Source: Fratercula arctica (taxonomy: Eukaryota > Chordata > Aves > Charadriiformes > Alcidae). Taken from it: a stretch of DNA of 64,000 nucleotides. Position numbers and translations under genes: made by a program. Under the pieces are notes generated by a model that did not search any database, was not told the origin of the DNA, and saw nothing but the letters and a program-made list of their open reading frames with translations. Location: positions 13,623,587 through 13,687,586 of the forward strand of contig CANTUZ010000002.1 of the NCBI GenBank assembly GCA_947846985.1, in the 5' to 3' direction. Positions within the stretch are counted from its first letter, which is position 1. Each line of letters begins with the position of its first letter. This document shows positions 14,375 through 27,710 of this stretch, piece after piece.

Positions 14375-16264
14375 TGAGAAAAATTATGAATGTTATCACT
14401 CGCAAACAAAGCAAGTTTATTATTTTTTTATCATAATTTTGCCACAGTTAAAAAAAAACCACTTGATGAATACATTGTAAGGTAATGGGTTAATAACTGA
14501 TTCATCTTTATATGACAGGTAATTAAGAATCACGAGGCTATTTTTAAAATCAATGTAAATGTTGCTTTAATCAAGCTGCTGAATTGTTGGTTTACAATAA
14601 TTTTTTTATTAAAACATCTTTAAATTATTTTTAAACGGAACCTTAATATATAATACAATCACAGGATTAATATGGAAGGTTAGAAATTGTTCTGTAATAC
14701 CAAGTTTGAATAATATTCCCAAATCAGACAGTGCAGCACAGTACAAGTACCAAGACAGATCAGGTAGATAAAAAAAGGAAGAGAGCAAAAGTAGCATGAA
14801 ACCTATAAAGGGAAACAGGAGAAGGAGTGGTGCTTTCTTTTTCAGGTTGTTTTTGAGATCTGCCTATCTTTGCTCATATACAGAATGCACTTTGTAAGAA
14901 ACTCTCTTCTCCTTCCCCTCTGCAAAGAAAAAGCCCAGTATTAAATGCCATTACATAATGTGACAGATGAGCAGTATGTAAAATTCTCAGAAAAGAAAAA
15001 GTTTTAAATATGCAAGGAAAACTACAGCACAACTGATTTCTCATTGCTAAATTTCAGTTATTTCTAGAAGAATCTGTTACAGTCCCCTTTCTCATATATT
15101 ACTACACCAACAATGCCAAATGATTTCACTGGGATGACTATTGCAATATGGCACTATCCAGAGCGAGTCAGTGCAGAACGAGGGGGTCCTAACTAGTTTG
15201 CAACCAACATCAAGGAAATGCCACAGGCGTATCAACTGCAAACTCATTTTGAAAGGTCTGGCAATGTGGCCCCAAACATGACAGAAGCCCCTAAGTGTTG
15301 TCAAGACATTTTTTTAGGAGGAAAGACTAAAAACACCCTTTGGTGAAGGTTAGTCTAGCAGCAGCACCAGAAGAAAAACGAACTTCCTTGAAAAAAACCC
15401 CACCTTATCTCAACTTTGAATATCGGTTTTTGCGGTGAAAGATTTTCATTTTTCTTGTTAAAAGAAAAAAGACAAAAAAAAAAAAAAAGGTGGCAAAAGA
15501 GAATAAGTGATTTGAAAAATATGCAAAAATAGTCAAGTGGATGTGCTTACAGGCTTGTATACGTACCCTCGGTTAAGAATGATTTTACAGCCAGATTACA
15601 AAGACCCTGACAATAGGATTTAACAACGACAATGCATGCATAACCCTGCCCATGGCAGTCTGACTGGCATTTCAGCATTACTGTATGCAACTGAGAGCCT
15701 TCCAATCAGCCAGAACAGTGGGATCCACCAAGGAATCATGATCAAGTAGCTATTAGGCCAAATGGTATTGTCAGAATTCCTCAATTTATGCAGCTTCTTT
15801 CAGAGAACTGAGTCCTGAAGCTTCCAAATATCAAAAGGGTTCAATATCGAATAGAACATGTATTTAAGGGAAAATTGGCCCCCAAATTACTATGCTATTG
15901 TCATTTGTTCTTTTCCAGTTCACTTAAAGGGTAAAGTGGAGGCTATTTTTAAAATTCAATATGAAAAAAATTACAACTGAAGTTTCTTTAGAAAAAAAGT
16001 TCATTTAACCAGCTGCATCTCTCTTTTGTACTCTGCTCAGATGTTAACTTGAATTATAGCTTCCATGTTTCTCGTGCTTTTTTGTTGTCTGTCATTTACG
16101 TTTTGGAAAACTTAGCACAATTTTAGGTTTGAACTGATTTGCACTCCTCTGGCCAAGCCTGAGGCCCTCCAAACTCTTCGGGAAAAGTACCACATTCGCA
16201 ATCCCTCTGGCAAAGGTCTGCCTGGATTTCTTTCAAGTAACACAAAAGCTGTGCAGCGTGTTAT
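14375..16264. other. unique non-coding DNA
   Basis: AT-rich, with an A run at about 15475-15488. No open frame with domain character. The phrase GATTTCACTGGGATGAC near 15.12 kb is faintly like old amniote repeats, but too short to classify. Confidence 0.5.
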
Positions 16265-16636
16265 TTAATGCCTTATCCTTTTCTCGTTGAAGTCTGCTGC
16301 AGAGCTCCAATTGACTTTGCTGGGAGCAAAAAAGAACCCCAAATGCCAAACTGAATTGGCTACTGCTTTAATAAGGGGATTTTGCAGTATGTGGTATAAT
16401 CCATCTTCGTACAAGCTCAGCACTGGGACGACCACGCACTCTGACGGTCTTCTTGTCTCCTGTTCAGCTGGCCCATTCTCACTGGCCAGCGCATCCAGGA
16501 GGAAGTCGACACTTGGTTTCTCTGTCTGCAGCACCACAAGTGCTTTGGACCACAGTGAGCAAAAAGGCTCTTGGATCCCAGAAAGACAACAATGTCTAAC
16601 GTGAGCAAATGAGTATCCCACACGCAAGGTTTGCAT
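16265..16636. other. unrecognised patch open on both strands
   Basis: About 370 bases are open on both strands: 123 codons on minus and an overlapping 105 codons on plus (16287-16604). The patch is GC-richer and contains CpG sites, including GACGACCACGCAC near 16.43 kb. Neither product has a domain I recognise. Open frames on both strands usually reflect raised GC and few TA-containing triplets rather than two genes. An ancient repeat is possible, since AATTGACTTTGCTGGGAGC near 16.31 kb loosely recalls old dispersed elements, but this is unproven. Confidence 0.2.
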
Positions 16637-19600
16637 TTCTCATCTGGGCACTCATGTAAAAGTTTGTCATGATCTGCTGCTCAAAAATTAAGGGAAAAGA
16701 ACTGAGCAGTTTTTACAACCCAAATTACAAATTGTATTGTACAAACTGGAGCTTCATTTGGCAGAGGAGAGTTATAAGCTGTTTGTGACACAATCTATAT
16801 TTTGCCTCATAAAGTGACTATGTAACTACAGGAATAGTAAGGTGAAAAGACCACATTTAGGGATGGTAAGAGTTACATTTCTCAGATTTAAATAGCTTGC
16901 CTGGGAACTTATTTATCCCACCAGGAAATAGGTCCATTGAAAGATAAAAGCAGTTCCCTTCTCGCATGGATCCATTTATATCTGTATGAATGTGAGTGCT
17001 AGTACAGGTAGAAAGCCTGAGAGTCAAGCAAGTGGATAGGAGTGCCTAGAGTTGGACCCTTTGTCCCCACATCTGCAAGCCTGGCACCTTCAATGTACGG
17101 ACTCTGCAGGAAAGGATGTGAATGAGGGGAGGATGGAGGCAGAAGGATGGCATCCTCATTCTTGAGAGCCCCACGATGGCTGCAAGGGACTGCTGCAACA
17201 GAGCTGCAGTGTAGAGAAACTCAACAAACAGAAAATAATAGCAATAGCAAGCTCTTCAGTTGCCATTTGGCTATAAGGAAGAAGAAAATCACTTTAATTT
17301 TTGACTTCTGGTAATGGAAAGCTAAATTTTTTACATGAAAATAAGCAACAATATTGAAAAATATTTCTCATATGAGCAGACAATTTTTACAGAATATTTC
17401 AATTATTTATGGCACTCAGTATCTTTGAATTTCACACCTAGAATGTTGTGAAAAAGTCACTGTATTCTCGTTCCCATAATACTACATATTTTATCATCGC
17501 TTAATAGTAAGAACAACTGTAGTAATAGTGCCTTACACAGATTCTCACTCTTGATAATGGAACAACTGTAATTTCTCTAAGAAAACTGAAATAACACAGT
17601 TCCTTTCCAGACAGTTTTAACTATTGATTCAAAGAATCCTTCCCCCCATAAATACCTTATCCCCTTTGCAAAGAAATACAGTTACTGCAAATGATACAGC
17701 TTTACTGAGTGTTGTCAAGATCGTCAAATGCTGTACAAATGTTACATTAACTCAGCATGACAATTAATAATTGTATTTGTGAAGTACTATTCTTCCAAAG
17801 TGAATGATGTTTGGGGTGCTGTAAGGCACATTCCTGAAACAGACTTTAAAATTAGCCAGATTGCTTCTGCAAGAAAAGATCAGTGGAACATTTCCCTCTT
17901 TCCATACCAGAGAAAGTTCCAATCACAGTTTACACTCTGCAGCTGCCAGGGATTCTGCTTTTACCAAAAAAAACCAAAAAAAACCCAAACAAACAAAAAA
18001 ATTAAAAATCAATTCTTAATTAATACAAAAAGACAAGAAGCAGCTTATTGCACTTTTTCACAAAATAAAAGAGCCCAGTGAGGAATTCTGATTAAAAAAA
18101 AAAATCCAAGTGGAATCATCACTTATTTTATTGACCATATTATATAGATGTGTACAAAGCAGTTTAACATTAAGTCTCCCAAAACCATCACAAAAGAGGT
18201 AAGCATCACTTGCAGTGGTAAGTTAATGTATCGGAGCATTGTGGCCATGAAGGTTATGCCATCAGTTACAGAAATGTTGTCTGCAGAGGGTATTTTATCA
18301 ATTGTCTTGTTTTCTTTATTAGCCTCATGCAAATATGAAATCAGAGACTGCTGATCCAGAGCTACAAAGGCCCATCACTTTCCCAAATGTGCAATAAAAT
18401 CTACTTTAATTAATTTTATTGCCTGTCTCCTAGACACAGGATGAAAGGGTTAGAAAAATGTGGGCACCTCCAGTTAAAGAGGCGTTTGCATGGATAGAGG
18501 GAGCAACACAACCTGGTAACTGCTGCCTCAGTGAGCTTGAATCAGCCATAAACTGTGTTGTGCTCACTCATATTGCTGCAAGCAGAAGTAACTAGCGGCA
18601 GTGGGGAAGAGTGACAGCCACAGGTAGTGCTGAATGGGAAGGAGCAAAAGTAGACTGTGGATTTGGGAACCACTTACTACATTTTAAAGTAATTATTCTT
18701 CAGTGAAGACATCATCTTCAAAATAATCTTCCCTTCAGTGGAATTTGCTTTGCCTCCCTTCCAGTGAAGACCACCGTGGGTGGTTACATTTTTAGGAACT
18801 GTTTTGGTCTATTAACAAAGAGAATGAAAACAAAATATCACAAATGAGAAAGCTAATTTCCACAGGCTGGTCACAAATTCATTGCAAGAGGCACGATGCT
18901 GTTTATACTCATGCAGAGACACTCAAAGGAAAGCCGACCAATCAGTGTGATTAAAGTGGATGAAGCAGGTAAGTAGCCATTACTTCTATCAGTAATCATT
19001 GGTGTAAACAACAGCAGGACAGGACAATGCTTAGAACAGGAAAATACAGAATATAGGACTCATGGAAAGAAACTAAATAATTGACAATTTTTAAATACTT
19101 ATTACTAAGATACTTCTGCCGGTCAAAACTCTTAGTTGCAGATTTATGTGGCTACTGGTTGATATATATGCGTATACAAAGTACCACTTTTGTTAGTGTA
19201 TGTGAATGTTTCCTAAACTCAGTGGTGGAAGTTCCATCATATATGTCATTTCAAAATGAGAAAAATATTATCAAAAGAACTATTCACTTCATTTTTCTAA
19301 GGAGATTACAGTAATTTTTCTTTCATTATTGTAGATTTAGTGTTCCAGTCTCCTCTTGCAACATCCTCTAAGTCTCCATCTCCGAGCAGAAAACCATGAT
19401 GTGTAACTATGGTGGCAATACTGGGTTGCATAAAACTGAAGCTAAATTATTATCTGGCCTAACTCTTAGATGAACTCAATAAAGATGAACTTTATGAACA
19501 GAGGAAAAGGAGAAGTAGAGATTGGAAGTAACAGAACTGTTTGGTTTAGTCACATGGTTTGCGTGTCACACTGTTTGCTAATCACCAGTTTAAAAGTGTA

Positions 19601-21879
19601 AGCAGATGAAGAAACAAAAAGCAATTGGGCCGGTTGATTTTCATACTGAGCCACGGTGGAAAAAAGGAGCAGTTAAATTCCCTAACTCAGAAAAAAATCA
19701 ACTTTATTTTATGGGAAAGATTTATTTATTGAAATAATGAAATAAATTATAGAGAAAAAAATAACAGATCCTCAGATAGTGTTAGATGTTGACTTCAAGA
19801 GAAATCAGCTAAGAGTCTGAGTAAAAAAGTCCTTTTCTGTCTCCATTTTAATTAATACGATGTTATTCAATATCTCTTTTCACCTTTGAATGGTCCCTTC
19901 CAGAAATAACAGCTTCCTGTAAATAAAAGTAAGTTATCACACAGCTGAAATATTATAGAACGCAAAGATTAAAGTAGGGTGCCCAAACAAGGGTCGCAAC
20001 AAGGCTGTTGTGTCCTGTGCCATACAATAATTTTCACTGCTATATTGGTCCACCCTTATTCTCGTGACTTGTTCCAGTAATTTCATTGGAAATACATGTG
20101 AAGCAAGAACTATGTCTGAGTATCTGTAAGAATTGCACAGTATGGCATGTAGTGATTAAAAACAATCTTTTCTATCTCCAATTAGCCAGATTCTATGTTT
20201 TAGCATATTCTGAACAGGACTGTATTTGGCAATGTGCATGCCCTGTTTGAAATGCCTCAACAAGTCTCCAGTATAGAGCCTGAGAGATGATAAAAATCTC
20301 CCACAAAATTATTTATCTGTACTGCACAGATTGAGGAAAGCTTTGTCCTTTTTATTTGGGACAGTTTAATCAGATGTCTTTGAATATGCTGGATAGAATA
20401 AAGTAAGCTTAATAAACATGCACTGGCTGAAAACTTCTTTGTAATACCTCAATATTTGTTTCCCTTTCTTTTCTTAATGCCTTTGAAAGAAACCATTTGA
20501 AGCTCTGTGGTGTCTGAACTTCTCCTGCACTGAAGTGCATATAGAGATGAGAAGAAAAGCCAAGCTGACTATTGTGATCATGCTTTTCTTTTTGGCTTGA
20601 GAGATAAGGCTCCAAAGAAATCTGCCATGTGGTACTGAATTTAAGAAGATGAGCAAAGCAATGGCATGAAGCTTCAGGCTTTCAGTCTGCTGTATTTATA
20701 TGAAGATACAGTAATACTAAGGAAAAAGCCTCTGCCCCAGTAAAAAATAGAGGGACTAATCCTGTACCACTGAGTACAATGGAAGTTTTGTTATTTACCT
20801 CAGCAGAATCAGAATATAGCACAGAGAATTCTATACTATACTAAGTTCAGTACACTCAGATATGAAGGTTAAAAAGACTCAGTGCAAATGGCTCTAATGC
20901 TCACATAGGGCAATTCAGTAGAGTTTTATACCACTTTTTCCTTCATCTCTAAAGTTTAAAAACATAAACTAAGCAAAAGCAGTCAGGCCTTGTTTTGTTT
21001 TGGCTTTTTTTTTCAGATGAACGGGTTTCTGATTTTGCTTACATTTAGTAAGTCATTCCCACGAATGACTTCACTAAAGTAAATAGTTTTACCTACATTA
21101 AAAAAAAAAATTGCCTAACATATATGTGCATATGTATCCATATATATACACACATACAGTTTTATTTTTAGATATATAGTTATATACATACACATAAACT
21201 ACATATTGAAAGTGAGATTGTTTTATACATGTTGCCCGCCTTCTAAGTTTTTATCATATGATACAGTCATAGGAATTATTTTATAAATAGAAATGTTCTA
21301 CCTATAGGAAGAAGTTAGTTTCCAGATCTCAATGAATGTTTTAACTATTTAATATATTGTAAAATATGTAAGCAGCCAATGAGTCAGCAGGAATTCCTTT
21401 TCCACACTGAATGATTTTGATCAAATCCAGGGAGCAAAAGCGTATTAAGAAGGGATAAAGTACAATACAGAAAAACTTGAATTTAAAGCACTTTTTAGTC
21501 CTGTCTGTATGGCATCTTAAAAATTCAGCTTAAGAAATAAAAAAATAAAATACTACTAAATAATGGATAATTTAAAATTCTTCTTTATAAGCATTCTATC
21601 AACTTTCAGTTACCACTGTATGACTAATTTTCTGTTTTAATGCAGATTAATAATGCGTATCAATTAAAACACTAATTTTAACATTTCTTCAGAAAATTAT
21701 GGTAGAAGCATATATGAATAATATAGGAATAGAAAAGGGTACTGTTGTTTTTCCATGTAGTAAATCAGTTTAGTTTTGTTTAATTAATCCTTAAGATTTC
21801 TCCCTCTAGACATATTTCCTGAAATATAGGGAATTACATTTAAACACAAGAAAAAACTTTATTTACTCAAAGAGTAATC
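16637..21879. other. unique non-coding DNA
   Basis: AT-rich stretch with no coding signal. It contains an A-rich low-complexity run at about 17966-18008 and alternating AT/TATG sequence at about 21119-21190. No transposon is recognised before the CR1 fragment. Confidence 0.55.
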
Positions 21880-22046
21880 AAGTTCTGCAGCTGGGTGCTC
21901 AGAAAAGTTCTGGAGTATCCAATCTTAGAGCTACTCATACCTACCTGGACAAGGTCCTGAGCAACCCACTCTGACCTTGCCTGGAGCTGGGGCATTGGAC
22001 TAGAGAGTCTCTTGAGGTACCTACCAACCTCAGACATTCTGTGATG
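21880..22046 (+). mobile_element. CR1 3' end fragment, old copy
   Basis: The sequence follows the CR1 3' end in order: a GTTGCCCAGAGAAGTTGTGGAG-like block, CTACCTGGACAAGGTCCTGA, GCAACCCACTCTGACCTTG, GGAGCTGGGGCATTGGACTAG and CTTGAGGTACCTACCAACCTC, closing with ATTCTGTGATG. It holds only the end of ORF2 and the 3' untranslated region, the normal outcome of 5' truncation. The many point differences and single terminal repeat unit suggest an older subfamily than the copies further right. Confidence 0.8.
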
Positions 22047-22454
22047 TGACGTTGTTTCAAAATCACTCTGGTTTAATTCATAGCATTGAATGAAAACTAA
22101 CAACGTTGTTGTTTTTTGGATGGGTTACGTCTACTGTTACTTAAGTGTCAAGATATAAAAGTCAAAACTTGTCACCCGAGTTCACTTCCTGGAGAGAGAC
22201 AGGCAATTTATTATATTCAAAGATGATAGCAAAGACTCTTTAGGTGAATAATGATGCACTCGAGGTGCCTATTTCTCTTACTAATCCTAAAATCTGAAAT
22301 TAAATCAAATGAGCGCCAGCAGTTTTCAATGGGTATTAGCTACAAGTCAAAAAGAAACTCCATAGTCGACAAGAAGTGAGCCAAACCACAGCTTCTAAAA
22401 ATCTAGGCAAAGAAAAATTTTAAATAGCCAAGAGAAAAAAAAAAAAAAGGCAAA
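22047..22454. other. unique non-coding DNA with A run
   Basis: No gene or named repeat. A run of 15 A at about 22435-22449 lies next to the damaged LTR start; the bases before it may be diverged LTR sequence. Confidence 0.45.
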
Positions 22455-22676
22455 ACCAAATCTGGGGCATCTGTTTGGGATTTGGGATGAGAGTAGTGTT
22501 GGTAGCACACAACAGTTTTTGGTTGTTGCTAAGCCCTCAAGGCCCTTTCTGCTCCTCACACCGCCCTGCCAGCAAGAAGCCTGGGAGTGCACAAGAAGTT
22601 GGGAGGGGTCACAGCCAGGACAGCTGACCCCAACTGACCAAAGGGATATCCCATACACATATGACATCATGCTCAG

Positions 22677-22686
22677 CAATAAAAGC
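22677..22686 (+). promoter_or_regulatory. LTR TATA-like element, copy 2
   Basis: CAATAAAAGC occupies the LTR core-promoter position. TGACATCA about 15 bases upstream resembles a CRE/ATF site (TGACGTCA) with its CpG changed to CA, a typical methylation-decay change. Confidence 0.4.
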
Positions 22687-22859
22687 TGGGGCATGAAGAA
22701 GGAAGTGGGGGAAATTTGGAGTTACAGTGTTTGTCTTCTCAAGTAACATCTGATGGAGCCCTGCTTTCCTGGAGATGACTGAACTCCTGCCTGACGATGG
22801 AAAGCAGTGAATTAATTCCTTCTTTTGCTTTGCTTGTGTGCACGGCTTTTGCTTTACTT

Positions 22860-22865
22860 ATTAAA
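22860..22865 (+). terminator. LTR ATTAAA polyadenylation signal
   Basis: ATTAAA lies about 180 bases downstream of the TATA-like element, which is the expected LTR order. Copy 1 carries the degraded form GTTAAA at the same place. Confidence 0.45.
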
Positions 22866-22987
22866 GCGTTTATCTGAACCCACAGGTTTTTTCTCACTTT
22901 TACTCTTCCTGTTCTCTTCCCCATCCCAACTAGGGATGAGCGAGCAGCTGCATGGTGCTAGTTGCTGGCTGTGGTTAAACCACAACA

Positions 22988-24149
22988 CGGGCTTAGAAGA
23001 AAAATGTGTACAGAGTTTCAGAAAATGGAGGGGGGAAGGGAGGCTTTGTTGAGAAAGACGTGCAAAATTGGTTTGTGGAAGCAGGTTCTCCTCTACTTCA
23101 GCAATCAGGTACACAGGAAGTGGGAAGTATCCAGGGGATATGAGGCTAAGCTTGCTTCAGAGTCCCTCTCTCACATTCATGGTGGCTGAAAAATGGGTTC
23201 TAAAATAAACTTCCCCTTATATCACCTGCAGAGATGTATAAGCTTTAGGAGATATTAGAAGGTTGTTGTAGTGCTTGTGCATAAACCACATGTAGTGTAT
23301 ATGAAACTAATGCAAATAAGAACTGAATGTCTGATTTTAAAACATGAACAAAATGAGACTGAATCACTACCTCCTGCTGACAGATTTCTTGTCTGATTGA
23401 ATTTGTTTTCCACAACCTATCCAAGAAGTTTTGTGTTTTTCATGAACCATGCAAATACGGTTTGATTTCTATATGCCAATTCCAATATCCATAAGCTAAA
23501 TGACATCTAACCCTATAAATGGTCCCACTAAAATGGATTATTATCAGAGCACAATGTTATAAGAATGTCTATGTTACAATCTGAAGGTTTGACATACAGC
23601 CAATGATCTTTAAGCCCAGTGTTTTTGGATGCAGAATCACATAGGGGTGTAGATTTTATCTCAGTCAAGAGTAGGCAGAAGACAGTTTCTGTTAAATTAG
23701 CCAGACCACATAAAACCAGAGTTTATGCTCATTTTATGTTCATTGTGGAACAACAAATAGTATCTGATTTGCCACTAAATTATAATAGTATGGACGGACT
23801 ATTACACTTAATCTCACCCACACTCTTCTGATAAAAAGTAAACATTTTCTTATTAACAACTCTGAATAAACAAACTGAACTCTTACCATGTGAATACTCA
23901 TGCAGTTATGTGTTTAATCTTGGAGTCTAAAATTCTATTTAACTTACTACTGAGCACCTGCCTCTTTGCAAACTCCCAACACAACCCAGCCAGAGCAGAC
24001 ACTGCTACCCAAGGAGAAGAGGATGAAGGTTGGAGATGAGAGAAGGTCTGAGCTGTATCTTCAGCAACCATCTCAATACGCTTCCTCAAGCTACCAACCT
24101 ATTTTGGCTTAGCCCTTTCTGTATCTGAAGTTATGAATTTATTTGCTGT
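22988..24149. other. unique non-coding DNA
   Basis: No recognisable gene or repeat. Open frames at 22.8-23.2 kb are extensions out of the LTR end and are not coding. Confidence 0.55.
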
Positions 24150-24440
24150 TGATTGGCAGGGCTGAGGGCACCAAAGACCTCCCCACCCTGCCCATGGCCC
24201 AGGACCCATTTCAGCTCCCCCCAGGGCTGTCAGTCCCTGCTGCAAGTCTCCAGCTCCCCACAGCCCTGCCCTGCCCTGCCCTGCCTGCCCATGGGCTCCA
24301 CCAAGCCAGGCCCACCTGAGGGCCAATGTCCCCAAGGAGATGGCTGGTGGCCAGGGCTGGGTCTGCCCCCACTGCCCACTGGCCACCCTGCTCCTGGCTG
24401 GGGCTGGGACAGACCCAGCCTGACAGACCCTGAGAATACA
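24150..24440. repeat. GC-rich, CpG-free block
   Basis: About 290 bases are markedly G+C rich in an AT-rich setting, with a short CCCTG tandem run near 24260-24290 and repeated CTGGGGCTGGGACAGACCC-like words. I find no CG dinucleotide in the block. High GC with no CpG points to a formerly methylated, CpG-decayed sequence, such as an old repeat. All frames are open because stop codons are rare in this composition, so frames of up to about 118 residues here carry no weight. The family is not recognised. Confidence 0.5.
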
Positions 24441-24458
24441 TAGATCCTCATGCATTGC

Positions 24459-24930
24459 TCACAAACTGATCACTTCTTGTTCTCCCTTATCTGTGGTCCT
24501 CAGAGGTGCATGGCACCACTGCTCCTTTGTGCCTGGATGACAAACTGTAAACAGAACAAAGTTTGTCATTAAGAAAAGAGAGAAAATCAGTATTAAATAT
24601 GTCCTTCTTACACATGAATAATGCCTCTGGCATGCAAACAGCCACTGTCCACATGGAGAATCACCTGACCTCAAGTAGTCACATGAATAAAAAGCCATTG
24701 GGGAAATACTGTGAAAAAAAGTACACAGAAGAGCAATCCAGGTGGTTGAACCTGAACAACTCTTTGACATGTCCCAGAGCAGCCGCTCTGCAGGGGAGCA
24801 TGGCGCCGGGGCAGGAGCAGCACCGCAGGCCAGCAGCTCACGTACCAAAGAGCATCTGTCCCAAGGGCAGCCAGTAGCTGGCAGGAGACCGCTGCTTTTC
24901 TATAAAGCGTGTTTGTACAAGATATATTGA
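24459..24930. other. unrecognised mixed block with CpG-bearing right half
   Basis: The right half (about 24775-24910) is GC-rich and contains several CpG sites (GCCGCTC, TGGCGCCGGGG, CACCGCAGG, GACCGCTG), unlike the CpG-free neighbour to the left. Open frames on both strands (129 codons on minus, 104 on plus) have no recognisable domain. It could be a younger repeat, a small regulatory element or chance. Confidence 0.25.
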
Positions 24931-27710
24931 GTATACCACTTCAGGTTCTCAAGCTCTGTTTCTGCTCACAGAATTCCTTTTTGTATTTACAACGAAAGAA
25001 AGTGTATTTTGACTGCCAGGATGTGTAAGATGTTCAGTACCTAAGGAACATTTTTTACCCCTATCCACATTGGCATTTTACACACAGAAGTTTTGGAACA
25101 AGGCTCCTTGTGAAAAGGGAATATCCAGTGAATATTTACAAGGAAAAGAGGGCAATTGCTAAACTTGTTTTCAAATGTTTTTAATGAGGCTACATAAACC
25201 ACTCATGTTTTCAGCAAAGCAAATGTATCTGATGGTACATAGAATTTATAAACACTGAAAATGATCAGGAAATTCGGAACTGAAACATCCATTTCTTTGC
25301 AGGTGAAGCCAAAAAAGTAATTTTTAGGCATGTTTATAGCACCCTCTGATGGAAATAGGAAGCATTACAACTCCTCCACAACATTTATTCCCTTAAATCT
25401 AAGGGTAGCAAAGATATGTTTTGTTACCTTTTGTAACTTCACACATAGCTGAAATAAAAAATGTTTTAAAAGAGCTTATAAGCTTTGTACACACACACAC
25501 ACAATCTTAATCAATAGAATAATCTCTTATTTAGGTCTGGCTTCCTCAAGAAAACACAATATGAATTCTTTCCAGCGAATCAGGGATAAACCTTCCCAAA
25601 GATACGCAGTTTTGTTTTTTTTTTTCATTTTATACCATACTTATCTTTATTTCTGTTTCATAAGAATTAGAAAAAAAACATGGTATTTTTAATATTCTGT
25701 TTATTAGATTATGTACCAGTATTCATCCCATTTGTTTGTTAAGATGAATCATTAGTATCCCTCAGAAACACAGGTCAAAATTGCAGAATGTCAAGGGATT
25801 TTTATGAAAATGTAAATGAAAATTATTCAGAGAATTAGCTGTAACAATCAGTACTAATTTTAAGGTTTAAAATATCAGAGTAAACTTGCCATCTTCTCTT
25901 TTTTCCTTCTCACTGACTCATAAAACACTTCAAAATTAACTTTCATCCCTAAGTGGCAGATCATTGAGAAAGTATTTTACATACTGACATTAGAAGGGTG
26001 AATATTTTTGAACTCTGACTAAAACTCCATTTCAGTGCTTAGCAAAGCTTTCTCTAAAAGAAACACTCAGTGCATTACTTTTACTTGGTTGTGGTAGATA
26101 GCCCCTATTCTACAAAGCATTCAAGCTGTTGCCTAATTTTTTTTTTCTCGAGGAAAATATCATAAACAGATGACTAAATATCACTAAACCACTGACAGTT
26201 ACAAGCAAGCAGAAACTTTAAATGTATTGCTAATTGCTGTTGAATTAGGAACATGTTTTACTTATGAGAAACAATAAACATCTGAATTTTTTTTAATCCA
26301 GTTCAAGACTAGTTAGAGTGAAGAAAATCATTTGCTTTTGATATAAGCTCATACTGCTTCCAAAAAGCACTTTTATAGTTATTACATTGGGAAATGTACA
26401 TCTGTTTACCCACAAGACACTGAGAGAAAGCAAAACCCATGTATTTTACTCACATTCACATATTTCAGCTTCAGAGTGGGTGATCATTTGAATTAAAAGA
26501 ATGACTTTTATACCATCAGTTGTCAGCCTCTAGGGTGAGACTTCAAATAAACTAAAGATAACAGTTTTAGTGTTGTGGCCACTACTACATATTGTTGGCC
26601 AGGATGTCTCTCCTACTCTTGCCTGAGAAATAATGAAGAAAATCTACATCAAGATTTTCTAAAGGTATTCATTGCATGACTGAGATGATCTAGTAGCAGA
26701 CTACTGTTTAGCACAATGATTTGGCTGACATCTCAGTAAGCCAATAGACCAAAATGACTATTTTTAAATTGTTGGTTTTCTGCTGGCTTACTAAGCAGAC
26801 TCAGCTCCTCCAGGAACCTGAAGAGCACCAGGAATGGTGCAAGGGAAGAAATGGAAGTCTATGTCTAATAGTAGGAGAGGAGCAGTTGGCAGGCACAAGC
26901 TCGGGATGGAGCTGTTAGATCAGCCAAAACACATTGTTAAATTCACCCTAACAGAGAATTGCCCATCAGCATATAATCACCTCCATGTTTATATAGCAAA
27001 GATTGCACTGCAAGATCTATGAGAGGAAAGATCAATCAAAATATACATCCTACATGCTCACCTAATCCATTTGTAGGTCAGCAGAAAAAGGGAAAGGCAC
27101 TGAAGATTTACTTTATATTATTAAGCACAGTTCCGTGAAAAATACCGTGACAGAAAATAAAGAAGTAGGTGAGTGATCAAGTTCTTTAGGAAGTGGTCAG
27201 CAAAACTGCATTAACAGGAATGGCTATATTAGAATTAATGAAAACTGAGTATGCAGAAATCCTGGGAGCTCTGGTGTTCCTAGAAAAGGTAGAACTGTGA
27301 CTTTATTCAGTCAAGCTCAAGTCATTTAATCTTGGTTATGAGTTCATCACCACAGAATCATGTACATGTCTGGAAAATTAAATGAAGGAGATACATCGTC
27401 TGTGGAAGGGCTTGTAAAGATCTTAGCAGAGCTAACCCACTGAAATCTATGAGTATAAATATTTGGAAAGGCTCATCATTTTCAGTTATATGATAGGCAC
27501 GTAAGAAAAAGAGATACTATATTGAAATGCCAGCTAGGCTAGAGAATAGAGCTATTGCTTCTCTTATATATTTCAGTTATGAGTATGTGAGGAAGCCAAA
27601 ATTATTAGTGAAGCTCCATTACTCTAAGTCTTGTACAAACACATCGTGGACTTGAAGAATGTGAAGCATTAGTAAACAAGTTATTACAAACTTGGGACAA
27701 AGGAAGTCTT
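24931..27710. other. unique non-coding DNA
   Basis: AT-rich with no coding signal. A short (AC)7 run lies at about 25489-25502 and a short T run at about 25616-25626. No transposon recognised. Confidence 0.6.

Larger units (their letters stand above)
22455..22987 (+). mobile_element. ERV LTR copy 2, 5' end eroded
   Basis: This is the same family and orientation as 3916-4499, sharing CCCCAACTGACCAAAGGGATAT, AATAAAAGCTGGG, TGTTTGTCTTC, CCTGCTTTCCTGGAGATG and GCTTTGCTTGTGTGCAC. The 5' part is poorly preserved: landmarks can be followed from about TTTGGGATTTGGG (22467) but about 15 bases are missing after GCTAAGC (near 22536) relative to copy 1. An ATTAAA polyadenylation signal is intact at 22860-22865. 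The right end is GGTTAAACCACAACA. No retroviral coding sequence flanks it. The 18-kb spacing and the absence of proviral genes between the copies argue that they are independent insertions. Confidence 0.78.

Noticed and set aside
24099..24455. Overlapping open frames of 73-118 codons on both strands
   Set aside because: GC-rich, CpG-free sequence lacks stop triplets in nearly all frames; products are Pro/Gly/Trp-rich with no domain.
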